Source: Pseudanabaena sp. PCC 6802
GTDB taxonomy: Bacteria; Cyanobacteriota; Cyanobacteriia; Pseudanabaenales; Pseudanabaenaceae
DNA: 64,000 nucleotides
NCBI RefSeq assembly: GCF_000332175.1
Contig: NZ_KB235914.1
Coordinates: 2,786,868-2,850,867, forward strand
Direction: 5' to 3'
Under the pieces are notes generated by a model that had not been told where the DNA came from, ran no database searches, and saw only the letters and a list, made by a program, of their open reading frames with translations. Below, in pieces: positions 1-7,921 of the stretch; the first letter of the stretch is position 1; each line of letters begins with the position of its first letter. A program made the position numbers and the translations under genes.

Positions 1-228
1 CTTGGCTCCAAAGAGATTGGCACGACTGAGGTTAGCGTCAGTCAGATCTGAGCCAGTCAGATCGACCCCCTTGAGGTTCGCCAGCACCAAACCAGATCCA
101 GAGAGATCGCATTTTTGGCACTCTCCTGATGACATGGCGCGGCTGAGATGCTGAAGATTCTCAGCATGCGCCGTACTAGCGATTGTCAAGGATAACAGCG
201 CGATCGGAGCAAGGATTCGCAATTGCAT
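1..228 (-). CDS. Pentapeptide-repeat protein, N-terminal part (runs off the window)
   Basis: Reading leftward from an ATG at 228, the 76 visible codons begin with a hydrophobic signal peptide (LAPIALLSLTIASTAHA). A short Cys-containing stretch (GECQKCDL) follows, then tandem pentapeptide repeats of the A(D/N)Lxx type (ANLKG, VDLTG, SDLTD, ANLSR, ANLFG). Repeats of this kind fold as a right-handed quadrilateral beta-helix. The signal peptide implies export to the periplasm. The C-terminus lies outside the window, so length and any fused domain are unknown. Exported proteins of this type with a CxxC before the repeats are common in cyanobacteria, mostly without known function. Confidence 0.8.
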   Translation of the reverse strand, partial: MQLRILAPIALLSLTIASTAHAENLQHLSRAMSSGECQKCDLSGSGLVLANLKGVDLTGSDLTDANLSRANLFGAK

Positions 229-323
229 GGCTTTTGAGAAAGGCAATAATGCCAGCCAATTTAGCAGATTTTTTACAAAATGCAATACTTTTAAACGGCT
301 AATAGCTGTTAGCTGTTAGCTAT

Positions 324-1685
324 TTAAATGCCTGGGCTAGGACTGGGCGAGTTGGTAACTGAGGGTTGAGGGCTAGGGGAGTTGACGGTGCGATCGCTAG
401 ACTGAGATTCCGGTGTTTTCGCTGCCGCACGTTCCTGCTGCAATACTCTTTGGGCTGACAGTCCGTCGGTGAGAGTACCAAAATACCATAATGCTGCCGC
501 TGCTTCCGCACGGGTTACTGGTTTCTGGGGTTGAAACACGATCGTATAGCCAAAACTACGTCGAATATTGGAGAGATCGCCCGAGGCAAAGTCAGCCAGA
601 ACTGCTCTTAATGCATCAGGAGAAATGCGATCGCTGTCTTGAAACCCCCAAGCTTGCTTGACTGCTTCGACGGTTGCCGTAGGCAAAGGGCGGCGTAAAT
701 CGAGCGGTACTTTCCATAAAACTAAGGTCTCGCGGGTCAGAGGGTCGTCAGGTTTAAACAGGTTCTTGGCCGGATCGGGACTGGCGCTAATTAAGCCAGC
801 GTTGACCAGCGCTTGAATCGCACTAAAGTCCGGATCTTTAACCGGAACGTCAGCAAAGATCGGTCGATCGGGTGCTGCCTGAGGTAGGCGGATCTGGCGA
901 CTGGGATTATTGCTGTAGATGCGGTTATTGGTCGCAACTAACCAGGCGACGTACTGGCGACGGGTGACCGATATATTAGGTTCAAACTGGCTCCCTTGTT
1001 TTGGTTGGAGAATACCCAGTTCAGTTAAATCCTGAATAAAAGCATGCAAAGGGGCAGGAACGCTATCAAAATCGCTGAATTTACCTGAAAACGGCTGTGA
1101 TGGAAGTTCGGAGCGCGATCTTATTTGCAACCCAGGATTGCTAAAGATACCAGGATTTGTCGTGCTGGATGACGGAGAATTTGAATTAGGATCGGTGGGA
1201 TTGCCAGAGGCATTACTGCTAAGTAGTTGAGGCGACTTTACATACTGCATCAAAATATCAGTTCGATCGGCTTCGGGTTGGATCGAAACCGTCACTAGCA
1301 GATCGCGATTTTGCCCTAAGAAAGTGCCGCGATCGCTCTCGGTGGGGTTGAGCAACATGCGCCAGTTATTTTGCGCTAGGCGATCGCGGTAAAACCGCAC
1401 CACCAGATTGGCACTATCTTTGCTAGACCAGCGCGCCGCGACATTCGTAGGATTGTTCAGCGGCGATCGCTGCAAATCCTTGAGGATAGTGGGGCGATAA
1501 ATCGGGATAATATCGGGAAAATCCTGCGGCAGAGAAACATTACTAGACTCAACCGATCTAGGGGCAACGGCACTCTCTACAGACAAACCCAAGCCGGTAT
1601 TTTGGCAACCTGCAAGAACCACTAGGAGCAAACAAGCGAAGGCATGCCCCGCATATTGCAATAACTTTCTAATCGATATATGCAT
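324..1685 (-). CDS. SLH-domain lipoprotein
   Basis: 453 aa. The N-terminus has a basic start, a hydrophobic stretch and a lipobox (VVLAGC, Cys near residue 27), so it is probably a lipoprotein. Residues about 45-150 contain an uncharacterised globular region. After a Ser/Pro/Asn-rich linker come S-layer-homology-like segments: FSDFDSVPAPLHAFIQDL with LGILQ, FADVPVKDPDF with AGLIS, and a later one with PVTRAEAAAALWYF. The C-terminal tail is Pro/Ser-rich and probably disordered. SLH modules normally bind cell-wall polymers, so a role at the cell wall or outer membrane is likely; the exact function is unknown. The ATG at 1685 gives the complete signal sequence. Confidence 0.8.
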   Translation of the reverse strand: MHISIRKLLQYAGHAFACLLLVVLAGCQNTGLGLSVESAVAPRSVESSNVSLPQDFPDIIPIYRPTILKDLQRSPLNNPTNVAARWSSKDSANLVVRFYRDRLAQNNWRMLLNPTESDRGTFLGQNRDLLVTVSIQPEADRTDILMQYVKSPQLLSSNASGNPTDPNSNSPSSSTTNPGIFSNPGLQIRSRSELPSQPFSGKFSDFDSVPAPLHAFIQDLTELGILQPKQGSQFEPNISVTRRQYVAWLVATNNRIYSNNPSRQIRLPQAAPDRPIFADVPVKDPDFSAIQALVNAGLISASPDPAKNLFKPDDPLTRETLVLWKVPLDLRRPLPTATVEAVKQAWGFQDSDRISPDALRAVLADFASGDLSNIRRSFGYTIVFQPQKPVTRAEAAAALWYFGTLTDGLSAQRVLQQERAAAKTPESQSSDRTVNSPSPQPSVTNSPSPSPGI

Positions 1686-1743
1686 GGTTTTTCAACTGCG
1701 TAAAATTTCGCCCTTAGTTATGTTATGATAATTCTCCTGTTGA

Positions 1744-1825
1744 GGGTCGATGCCCGAGTGGTTAATGGGGGCGGACTGTAAATCCGCTGGCTACGCCTAC
1801 GCTGGTTCAAATCCAGCTCGGCCCA
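1744..1825 (+). tRNA. tRNA-Tyr (GTA anticodon)
   Basis: An 82-nt cloverleaf. The acceptor arm GGGTCGA pairs with TCGGCCC (one G-T pair) and is followed by discriminator A. The anticodon stem-loop GGCGGACTGTAAATCCGC presents GTA. A long variable arm (GGCTACGCC) marks it as class II, as bacterial tRNA-Tyr is. The T-arm is CTGGTTCAAATCCAG. CCA is not encoded. It sits between the divergent lipoprotein gene and the convergent ispE. Confidence 0.95.
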
Positions 1826-1925
1826 TCAAAAATTTGGTAGTAATCTTGAAGTAAGACCCGAAGTGGTTTTGTGGGCGCATAGACCCTAGAGTTTATTTGG
1901 TATAGTGCGGGTTGCTTGGAACTGC

Positions 1926-2837
1926 TTAAATTGCTTCAATTCCGCTCACAGATGTATCTGTTACCCATACATCGACATCCTCATAGGTTGAGGCAACTAA
2001 AGCTTCAAGGCGTTCGGCATGGGAGCGATCTTGAGCGATCGCAAATACAGTGGAACCAGAGCCGGACATCAACGCCCCAAAGCTATCCTGTTGCAGTAAT
2101 GCTTTTAGTTCCGCAATTTGAGGATAGGCGGGCAAAACTACTCTTTCTAAATCGTTGTAGAGCAACCGCCCAATCCGTACGTAGTTAGCATCCTCATTGG
2201 CAGCGATCGCCGCTAGCATCTGACTGGAGTAGTGCTGGTCTTTAACAGGGCTAGTCGAGAGTAAATTCTCGGCACGGAACGTTTGATATGCCCAGATGGT
2301 GGAAATAGATATTTGACGGTGCTTGCAGATTACCAACGCCATGCGATCTAGATCTGGTAAGGGGGACAGTACTTCCCCTCTACCAACTGCCAGCGCGGTA
2401 CCGCCGCTAATACAAAACGGAACGTCGGAACCCAACTGTGCTGCTAATTCCTGAAGTTCGGGCAGGGTCAGACCCAAATCCCACAGGCGATCTAACCCCA
2501 CCAGGACGGCGGCGGCATTAGTCGATCCGCCTGCCAAACCTGCTCCCATAGGAATGTGCTTATCAATTGCTATGTCAACGCCACCATGCCCAGGGTACTT
2601 TTGTTGCAGTAGTAAAGCTGCTCGTACCGCTAAGTTAGTCCCATCTGTTGGTACTTGGGGATTGTTACAACTTATTTGCACCGAGTCGTTGGTATGGGCA
2701 TGCAAATGCACGAAGTCGCACAAGCCAATACTTTGTAATACCATCACCAACTCATGGTAGCCATCCGGGCGATTGCCTCTAATTTCCAGGTAGAGGTTGA
2801 TTTTAGCAGGTGCTCTCAGAGACAGACTGGAGGTCAT
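1926..2837 (-). CDS. ispE: 4-diphosphocytidyl-2-C-methyl-D-erythritol kinase
   Basis: 303 aa, the usual length. This GHMP-family kinase phosphorylates the 2-hydroxyl of CDP-methylerythritol in the plastid-type MEP pathway to isoprenoids (carotenoids, phytol and quinone tails in a cyanobacterium). Visible family marks are the N-terminal APAKINLYLEIRGNRPDGYHE, the ATP-binding PMGAGLAGGSTNAAA (residues about 95-109) and the C-terminal LMSGSGSTVFA. Its ATG overlaps the stop codon of pipX (ATGA), so the two are probably translationally coupled. Confidence 0.95.
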   Translation of the reverse strand: MTSSLSLRAPAKINLYLEIRGNRPDGYHELVMVLQSIGLCDFVHLHAHTNDSVQISCNNPQVPTDGTNLAVRAALLLQQKYPGHGGVDIAIDKHIPMGAGLAGGSTNAAAVLVGLDRLWDLGLTLPELQELAAQLGSDVPFCISGGTALAVGRGEVLSPLPDLDRMALVICKHRQISISTIWAYQTFRAENLLSTSPVKDQHYSSQMLAAIAANEDANYVRIGRLLYNDLERVVLPAYPQIAELKALLQQDSFGALMSGSGSTVFAIAQDRSHAERLEALVASTYEDVDVWVTDTSVSGIEAI

Positions 2838-3100
2838 AGAAAAGTGCGCTTGTAAACAGCCTGCAAATAATTTTGTTCGTCTAACGTACCAGTACGGCGC
2901 ACCGCTCTCAAGCGGTTTTCCACTAATAGTCTGGCATCGGCGCGGGTAACGGGTTCAAATTGCACGCCACCAGGGCCAGTTACGATCAGGAAAAACAGCC
3001 GCTGGGCGTAAAGAGTAGTGAATAGACTGCGGTACTCATCGATCGTGCAGACACGCGAGAGCAAGCCAAAAGTAGGATGGTTAAGGTAAGTTTCTGACAT
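2834..3100 (-). CDS. pipX: PII-interacting protein PipX (NtcA co-activator)
   Basis: 88 aa, matching the family in length and motifs. It has the N-terminal ETYLNHPTFGLLSRVC, the core LFTTLYAQRLFFLIV and FEPVTRADARLLVENRLR. In cyanobacteria PipX swaps between the signal protein PII and the nitrogen regulator NtcA according to 2-oxoglutarate and ADP/ATP, and co-activates NtcA when nitrogen is limiting. The fold is an N-terminal Tudor-like domain followed by helices; the conserved Tyr and Arg of the first half are present. It overlaps ispE by four bases, which ties nitrogen signalling and isoprenoid synthesis into one transcript. I saw no convincing GTA-N8-TAC box upstream. Confidence 0.93.
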   Translation of the reverse strand: MSETYLNHPTFGLLSRVCTIDEYRSLFTTLYAQRLFFLIVTGPGGVQFEPVTRADARLLVENRLRAVRRTGTLDEQNYLQAVYKRTFL

Positions 3101-3451
3101 TTGGCGTGCTGAACAGTAAGTCTAGTTGAGGCAAAACCGCAGAAAGGCTCATATAGCTATATGTTGCGTTCAAAGATTACCAATTCTCCTAAGTCTAGGT
3201 TTACGAGGAAGTGTATGCTTGCACAAAAGCTCTGACATAACCTTACCCATTAATCGCCTACACGCTTAACCGTATAGGCCAAATGTATTACCTCAGGGTA
3301 ATTTGCTCTGAGGCAACTTTTGAGATAATAGGACAAAAGCAGCAACAATAACGAAACTTAATCTAAGTCAATATTTTTTATGCGCGTATAGCAACTTCTC
3401 AAACCTTTCACCCCAACTACCACCAATCCTCACCCTTAACCCTTAAAAACA
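3101..3451. other. Divergent intergenic region, pipX / sppA
   Basis: This 351-bp spacer must carry the promoters of the leftward pipX-ispE unit and the rightward sppA-aroK unit. It is AT-rich and holds a short palindrome (ATATAGCTATAT near 3152-3163). No open frame, RNA gene or repeat stands out, and no clear NtcA operator was found. Confidence 0.4.
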
Positions 3452-4246
3452 ATGATCTGGCCGTTCAGTCGTAAAAAAAAGTCTATTGCCCGTATTGAAA
3501 TTACTGGAGCGATCGCCTCGTCAGCCCGCAACCGTATCTTGGAAGCCTTAGAATTCATTAAGCAAAAACGATTCCCCGCTTTGGTACTGCGGATTGATAG
3601 CCCTGGTGGCACTGTGGGAGATTCTCAGGAAATTTACAACGCGCTCCAAAAAGCAAGAGAGAAGCTAAAAATTGTAGCTAGTTTTGGTAATATTTCTGCC
3701 TCTGGTGGCGTTTACATCGGCATGGGAGCCGAAAAAATTGTGGCTAATCCCGGCACGATTACGGGCAGCATTGGCGTGATCTTGCGTGGTAATAATCTAG
3801 AACGCCTGCTAGATAAAGTCGGTGTCTCGTTTAAGGTAATTAAGTCTGGCCCATACAAGGATATTCTTTCCTTCGATCGCCCCATGACAGATGAAGAGAA
3901 GCACATCTTACAATCGCTGATTGACTCTAGCTACAGTCAATTCGTGCAGACTGTGGCTGAGGGGCGCAACCTCAGCCCTGAGGCAGTGCGAGCCTTTGCG
4001 GATGGCCGGGTGTTTACGGGCGAGCAAGCTCTCGAACTAGGACTGGTCGATCGCCTGGGTACAGAAGACGATGCCAGACGTTTGGCAGCGGAACTAGCGG
4101 GTTTAGATCCGGAACAAGCCAAGTTCTATACCATCAAGCCACCCAAAACTCTAGCCAGCCGCTTACTACCTGCTGGCGATGCTTTGATGAGCCGCATGCA
4201 ATTTGAGTTAGAAACCAATGGCGTGCCTTTATGGATGTGGCGGTAA
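3452..4246 (+). CDS. sppA: Signal peptide peptidase SppA, short form
   Basis: 264 aa, the size of the single-domain (36K-type) SppA of cyanobacteria and Gram-positives rather than the double-domain E. coli form. The ClpP/crotonase-fold serine peptidase core shows LRIDSPGGTVGDSQE (residues 46-60), the nucleophile Ser84 in ISASGGVY and the general-base Lys136 in KSGPYKD, followed by TDEE and GRVFTGEQALELGLVD. The family degrades cleaved signal peptides in the membrane; cyanobacterial homologues have also been linked to light acclimation. No classical transmembrane helix is seen here, only a basic N-terminus (MIWPFSRKKK). aroK starts four bases after its stop. Confidence 0.93.
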   Translation: MIWPFSRKKKSIARIEITGAIASSARNRILEALEFIKQKRFPALVLRIDSPGGTVGDSQEIYNALQKAREKLKIVASFGNISASGGVYIGMGAEKIVANPGTITGSIGVILRGNNLERLLDKVGVSFKVIKSGPYKDILSFDRPMTDEEKHILQSLIDSSYSQFVQTVAEGRNLSPEAVRAFADGRVFTGEQALELGLVDRLGTEDDARRLAAELAGLDPEQAKFYTIKPPKTLASRLLPAGDALMSRMQFELETNGVPLWMWR

Positions 4247-4250
4247 CTTG

Positions 4251-4805
4251 ATGCTGGACGGGACTAATGTATTTTTAATTGGCATGATGGGGGCGGGCAA
4301 AAGCACTGTAGGGAAATTCCTCGCCCAGCGCCTGCAATATCATTTTTTTGACACTGATGACCTGGTGGAGCGTTCGACGGGACGGCGGATTCCTGAAATT
4401 TTTGCCAATGCGGGAGAAGCAGCATTCCGCGAGATCGAGCATCAGGTTCTGGCGGAGGTGTCTGCTTACACGCGCCTGGTAGTAGCTACAGGTGGGGGCA
4501 TCGTCTTGAGTCAGATGAACTGGTCGTACCTGCGACATGGCATTGTGGTGTGGCTCGATGTCCCCGTAGACGTGTTGCATCAAAGACTATCGCAGAGCGA
4601 TGTGAAGCGTCCGTTGCTGAATGCGCCAGACCCCAAAGCAGTACTAACAGAGATCTACACCAAGCGGCGCGATCGCTACGCTCAGGCAGATATTCATTTA
4701 GCTGTAACTGCAATCGACCAGCCGCAGACAGTATGCGATCGCCTTATTGCCTTAATGGGCGAAGCGATCGAGCCAGATCGCCTCAAACGACCGAAAACCA
4801 CATAG
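4251..4805 (+). CDS. aroK: Shikimate kinase
   Basis: 184 aa from the ATG at 4251. An upstream in-frame ATG (4218) lies inside sppA and would add a non-conserved leader, so the later start is preferred. The protein phosphorylates shikimate on the route to chorismate and the aromatic amino acids. Motifs are the P-loop GMMGAGKSTVG, DTDDLVE (shikimate/Mg binding), EAAFREIE, ATGGGIVL (substrate-binding GGG) and RPLL in the lid region. It is in an apparent operon with sppA. Confidence 0.94.
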   Translation: MLDGTNVFLIGMMGAGKSTVGKFLAQRLQYHFFDTDDLVERSTGRRIPEIFANAGEAAFREIEHQVLAEVSAYTRLVVATGGGIVLSQMNWSYLRHGIVVWLDVPVDVLHQRLSQSDVKRPLLNAPDPKAVLTEIYTKRRDRYAQADIHLAVTAIDQPQTVCDRLIALMGEAIEPDRLKRPKTT

Positions 4806-5087
4806 TTTGAAATTTTCACAGTCATATATTGCTCGAACTTCGTTACCGCGATCGCCGTTTCCCTTTTCCCGATCGCCCGTCCGCCTATCCGTCGTTGCTG
4901 CGCTGCTTTTTCTCTTTTAACCTTTTTCCTTGCCTCAATGCTGCACATTTCACGGTCTGCGATGGTGGCGTTGGGATTGGTGGTGAGATAGTCGGGCGAT
5001 CGCTCGCAACCCTTCTCCTCCAGATCGTCGTAAAATTACGATTTGGGTATAATGATGGGAATTCTTGTTGCACCTCTTTTCTAGGAT

Positions 5088-5200
5088 TATAGCGTTTTTC
5101 AATTGAGAACAGGTTTTATTGACGGGGTGAAGGGGTGGAACCCCTTCTTGGGGGCAACGCCCCCAAACCCCCTTCTCGTTTTCATCTGAAAACCGCTATA
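5088..5200. repeat. MITE family A, copy 1 (113 bp)
   Basis: An imperfect inverted-repeat unit bounded by TATAGCGTTTTTCA and TGAAAACCGCTATA. Its inner hairpins are built from GGGGTGAAGGGG and CTTGGGGGCAACGCCCCCAA. It encodes no protein. It ends one base from the stop codon of the TumE-like toxin remnant. The preceding stretch 4806-5087 after aroK is HIP1-containing spacer with nothing recognisable. Further copies lie at 13242, 33647, 36361, 36757, 41777, 43924 and 48127. Confidence 0.8.
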
Positions 5201-5201
5201 C

Positions 5202-5604
5202 TTAGGTTGACTGTATTCTGGCAGTAATTTCCTGAAGGACTTCTAAAAGATTTGGAGCGGAGGACAAGATTACGTTTTCTTCACTGCTGTCATGTTTGTG
5301 ATGGGGATAGGTTGGGAGGTTCAGCTTTTTATGATGTGGAGTGTTATCGTAGCGAAAAATTAAGGTATTCATGGCATCCATGTACTGATAAGCGTACATA
5401 TCACGACTGATGATTGTTTCGACACTGACAAACTCTCGGATCTCGGATACGCAAAATTGAGCTGTCAGCAAATATAATTTCGGCTCGAATAAATCCTTCA
5501 TAGATGTCGCGCTTTTCGCAATCCAGCGTAAAAGAGATGACTACTGAACAGGTTGAGATGGTCGTTTGAAATTGTTGAAAATACTCTTCAATTAACAAAT
5601 TCAA
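5202..5604 (-). pseudogene. TumE-like toxin gene broken by a 7-bp tandem duplication
   Basis: Two overlapping reading frames together spell one TumE/DUF6516-type toxin. The upstream frame encodes MNLLIEEYFQQF (from a TTG at 5604) and runs to SSILRIR. The downstream frame continues EFVSVETIISRDMYAYQYM to the stop at 5202. The break falls exactly where CTCGGAT occurs twice in tandem (5435-5441 and 5442-5448, plus-strand reading). Deleting one unit restores ILRIREFVSVET and a 131-residue protein. The toxin start overlaps the end of the TumA-like antitoxin, as in intact loci of this type. Family assignment is from motif recognition; the frameshift is directly visible. Confidence 0.75.
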
Positions 5605-5875
5605 TCCCTCTGAGTCTTTCTGCTTTTTCCTGTAGGCGTTGAAGCATTCGTGATTCGCCAATCCACTCATCAAGTTCCAGGGTTTCCTGAAATTCGTCGT
5701 TTTCGTAGCGGTGCAGAAATTCTGCTGTGGACAGGTGATATTTGTCCTCAAATTCTTGGAGTCGTTGCTCGGTAAGCTGGATCCCCGCTTCGGTGGAGCG
5801 CAGGGCTTCGGCGATCGCGCCTTCAATTAGGGGCTTGAGGGAGTCGTGGTGAGAGATGAGTTTGAGTTCATTCAT
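5588..5875 (-). CDS. TumA-like antitoxin
   Basis: 95 aa, helical and charged. The C-terminal half contains KYHLSTAEFLHRYENDEFQETLELDEWIGESRML, in short overlapping pieces the pattern typical of small antitoxins encoded just before DUF6516/TumE toxins. It is probably the cognate antidote of the frameshifted toxin that overlaps its 3' end. Its ATG overlaps the stop of the upstream DUF2281-like gene (ATGA), so three small genes form one leftward unit. With the toxin broken, it is no longer under selection to neutralise it and may be drifting. Confidence 0.65.
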   Translation of the reverse strand: MNELKLISHHDSLKPLIEGAIAEALRSTEAGIQLTEQRLQEFEDKYHLSTAEFLHRYENDEFQETLELDEWIGESRMLQRLQEKAERLRGIEFVN

Positions 5876-6252
5876 AATGGGAAATCCTGACAGAATCTAT
5901 AGGAATTGCAGGGCGGTGTTACAAATCTGTTGACGATTGATGTAGACCACCCTGTAGTCATTTGCCAAAGGGTACAGCAATAGCTGAGGGTTAGTAGCAA
6001 CAGATCTAAAACACTACCCTTTTTGAGTTCATGCTTTTGGAGTGAAAGATCGCCGCCGACTTCTAAAGCACCAATCAGATCGCCTGCTAGTTCTAATGCG
6101 GATATTGGCTCGCTGTCAGATTGCAAAGTTTCTTTAGGTTTAGTTTGGCTGTAAATAAATTCAGCAAAATCTAAAATCTGTTTCTGCTGAGCCAAGGGTA
6201 AATTTCGTATAAGCTCAATAACTCTTTGTTCAATAGTTAGTATCGCTTTCAT
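5872..6252 (-). CDS. DUF2281-like antitoxin with a replaced C-terminus
   Basis: 126 aa. Residues 1-80 look like a DUF2281-type VapB-like antitoxin: IRNLPLAQQKQILDFAEFI, a linker, then ALELAGDLIGALEVGGDLS. After KHELKKG the frame enters GGTAGTGTTTTAGATCTG (minus strand from 6018), the terminus shared by the IS1 remnants in this window, and the rest looks out of frame. A different frame of the same DNA (ending near 5887) reads LYPLANDYRVVYINRQQ, which looks like genuine coding sequence of some other protein. I infer an insertion/deletion scar that fused an antitoxin head to foreign sequence. The C-terminal 45 residues are unlikely to be functional. Confidence 0.55.
   Translation of the reverse strand: MKAILTIEQRVIELIRNLPLAQQKQILDFAEFIYSQTKPKETLQSDSEPISALELAGDLIGALEVGGDLSLQKHELKKGSVLDLLLLTLSYCCTLWQMTTGWSTSIVNRFVTPPCNSYRFCQDFPL
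5994..6018 (-). repeat. IS1-type terminus fragment inside an antitoxin gene
   Basis: The minus-strand string GGTAGTGTTTTAGATCTGTTG matches, with few changes, the ends of the IS1 remnants at 49851-49857 and 58117-58123 (GGTAGTGTTC(C/T)AGATCTGTGG). Only about 25 bp are present, so this is a scar rather than an element. Confidence 0.55.
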
Positions 6253-6291
6253 CGTTTTGCCTTTTTGCCTATCCTCTAGCTTAATCCTAAC

Positions 6292-6450
6292 CTAGCTGCA
6301 AAATTCTGAGATCGCAGTTTCCCCATCGATACCTTCGCCGCGATCGAGCTGGGCAGCAGCAATGTCGATTTTGGCGCGAAGGTCTTCGACCCAGCGATTG
6401 GCTCCACCACGCAAGCTAACGTATTGGTTGCGTTTCTCCAGAAGGTGTCA
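6292..6450 (-). pseudogene. ParD-like antitoxin, 3' fragment cut by the IS630 element
   Basis: The minus strand reads LLEKRNQYVSLRG, RWVEDLRAKIDIAAAQLD and RGEGIDGETAISEF to a stop at 6292. This matches the C-terminal pattern of ParD/CopG-type antitoxins (E..R...L...I..G...L..GE.VDGE). The 5' part is missing: the frame ends at the IS630 border (6451-6452), and the DNA beyond the IS belongs to an unrelated transposase fragment. It is the fourth small TA-type gene in a row on this strand. Confidence 0.5.
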
Positions 6451-6452
6451 TA

Positions 6453-7619
6453 CCAAATCCGGTATTTCTACCCCCTTTAAGAAGATATCAATTATCCAGT
6501 TTTTAGAGCGACAGGATCGGGCCACCAATGGAAATTGGTCAGCACCTGAATCTGAGGTTGCATCTGGTGGAGAATGCAACAGCGTTGGGCAAGGGTCTCT
6601 TCTAAATGCGCTATTGCATCAAAACTCTTGTTAACTAAAGGTTCATCTGCTAATGCCCATAGCCGCTCTGCCGGTTGGAGTTCAGGAGAATAGGCAGGTA
6701 GAGGAGCCAGGTAAATCCCCTCAGGCAACTCGACTTTTGCACTCATATGCCAGCCCGCCTGGTCAACCACTAATAAAATAATTTTGGTTGGTCCGGCACC
6801 TACAGATGCGGCAAATGATTGTAGTGCCAAGTTAAACCACTCAATATTGACTCTGGGCAAGATCGACCATACAGTGTCTCCCGTTTGCGGATGTACATAG
6901 CCATACAAATACGTCCATTCATAGCGGTGACAAACCACAGCGTTGGGTCGCTCGCCAATTGGTGCCCATACTCGGCGCAGGATGGGCTTTAGGTCAACCC
7001 GATGCTCGTCAAATGCCCACACTTCTATAAGGGCATGTGGGTATTGTCTCTGGAGTTCCTGCACCCGTGCTCTCAGGATGTGTGGGAACTCGGCCTGTGC
7101 TGCTTTATCTGCCTTCTGGTGGTGTGGTCGTGGAATTTGCAGCGAATACCGACACTTTTTTAGATACTCCCACCCCCTTTGCGCCCATACTTTTTCTCTA
7201 CCCGTCCTCAGGGCGATCCATTCTGCTACTTTTGGCCCTGTCCATAGTCCTCGATCCGGCGGTGGTGTTTTGAGGCGAACACTGAGTTCGGCTATTTGCT
7301 CGCCATTGAGTAACGCTTTCCCTCGTTTAATCTTGCTGTCTTTGCGCCTGTTCCGCATTGCCGCTATGCCACATCGGTTGTATTTCTGCACCAGTTCTTT
7401 GGCGTAATCGTAGTTAATGCCTACTACCTCTGCTGCTTGTTCGATCGTCCACTGCTCGCTCACCAGCCACAATAAATGCCACCGTCGCGACTCGACTTTA
7501 TCGCTGGTGCTCTGGTATCGCTGCTTGAGTTCGCTATTTGTTAAATGCTGTTCTAGGTGGGCTTTTCTTGTCATTCTCCAACTTTATCATCTTAAAGGGG
7601 GTAATTAATGCGGATTTGG
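6453..7619 (-). mobile_element. IS630-type element, 1167 bp, complete
   Basis: The termini are inverted: CCAAATCCGGTATTTCTACCCCC at the left, and at the right, read in reverse, CCAAATCCGCATTAATTACC followed by CCC. The element is flanked by TA on both sides (6451-6452 and 7620-7621), the target duplication expected for IS630/Tc1-mariner relatives. It carries a single intact transposase. The left flank is the ParD-like fragment and the right flank an IS1595-type fragment, so it landed in, or later rearranged with, already decayed DNA. The MITE at 51685-51798 shares its ends. Confidence 0.88.
6492..7574 (-). CDS. IS630 family transposase
   Basis: 360 aa, apparently intact. There is an N-terminal HTH region (EQAAEVVGINYDYAKELVQKY), a second winged-HTH region with LWTGPKVAEWIA and a DDE catalytic domain. 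The catalytic residues lie in EVWAFDEHRVDL, ILLVVDQAGWHMS and the YSPELQPAERLW block, whose Glu completes the triad. It fills the IS630-type element, with about 40 bp to each terminus. Confidence 0.92.
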   Translation of the reverse strand: MTRKAHLEQHLTNSELKQRYQSTSDKVESRRWHLLWLVSEQWTIEQAAEVVGINYDYAKELVQKYNRCGIAAMRNRRKDSKIKRGKALLNGEQIAELSVRLKTPPPDRGLWTGPKVAEWIALRTGREKVWAQRGWEYLKKCRYSLQIPRPHHQKADKAAQAEFPHILRARVQELQRQYPHALIEVWAFDEHRVDLKPILRRVWAPIGERPNAVVCHRYEWTYLYGYVHPQTGDTVWSILPRVNIEWFNLALQSFAASVGAGPTKIILLVVDQAGWHMSAKVELPEGIYLAPLPAYSPELQPAERLWALADEPLVNKSFDAIAHLEETLAQRCCILHQMQPQIQVLTNFHWWPDPVALKTG

Positions 7620-7621
7620 TA

Positions 7622-7862
7622 TCACTCGCTAGGGGAATATGCCCGAGATGCGGATGGGAATGGCTTTTGCGAAGTGCATTGCAATACTATGGAGGGAATT
7701 TGGGTTGGGTTGCGCAATTTCCTGCGTCCGTTTCGAGGTATTCACAAAAAGTATTTGCACTTATATGTAGGCATATTCGAGTGGTCATACAATCTACGTT
7801 GGATTGATTCTGACTTCCTCCGTCGTCTTCTCATGACTCCTTCCACCTATTTACCTAGATGA
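7622..7862 (+). pseudogene. IS1595 family transposase, C-terminal fragment
   Basis: The frame reads YHSLGEYARDADGNGFCEVHCN, TMEGIWVGLRNFLRPFRG, and then HKKYLHLYVGIFEWSYN. These are hallmarks of the C-terminal end of ISXO2-like (IS1595) transposases, including the HCNTMEG segment around the last catalytic residue. Everything upstream is missing at the IS630 border. No terminal repeat is recognisable downstream. Confidence 0.75.
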
Positions 7863-7921
7863 GCGAACTTAGAACGAGCTAAACTAAATCCTAGCTGTTA
7901 TGTGTAAGTGAAAAAAGCGTC

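Noticed and set aside
3101-3200. NtcA-binding site upstream of pipX
   Set aside because: No GTA-N8-TAC match with a suitably placed -10 box was found.
6253-7862. Reconstruction of one gene across the IS630-type element
   Set aside because: The left flank is a leftward ParD-like fragment and the right flank a rightward IS1595-type fragment, so the two sides are not halves of one gene.
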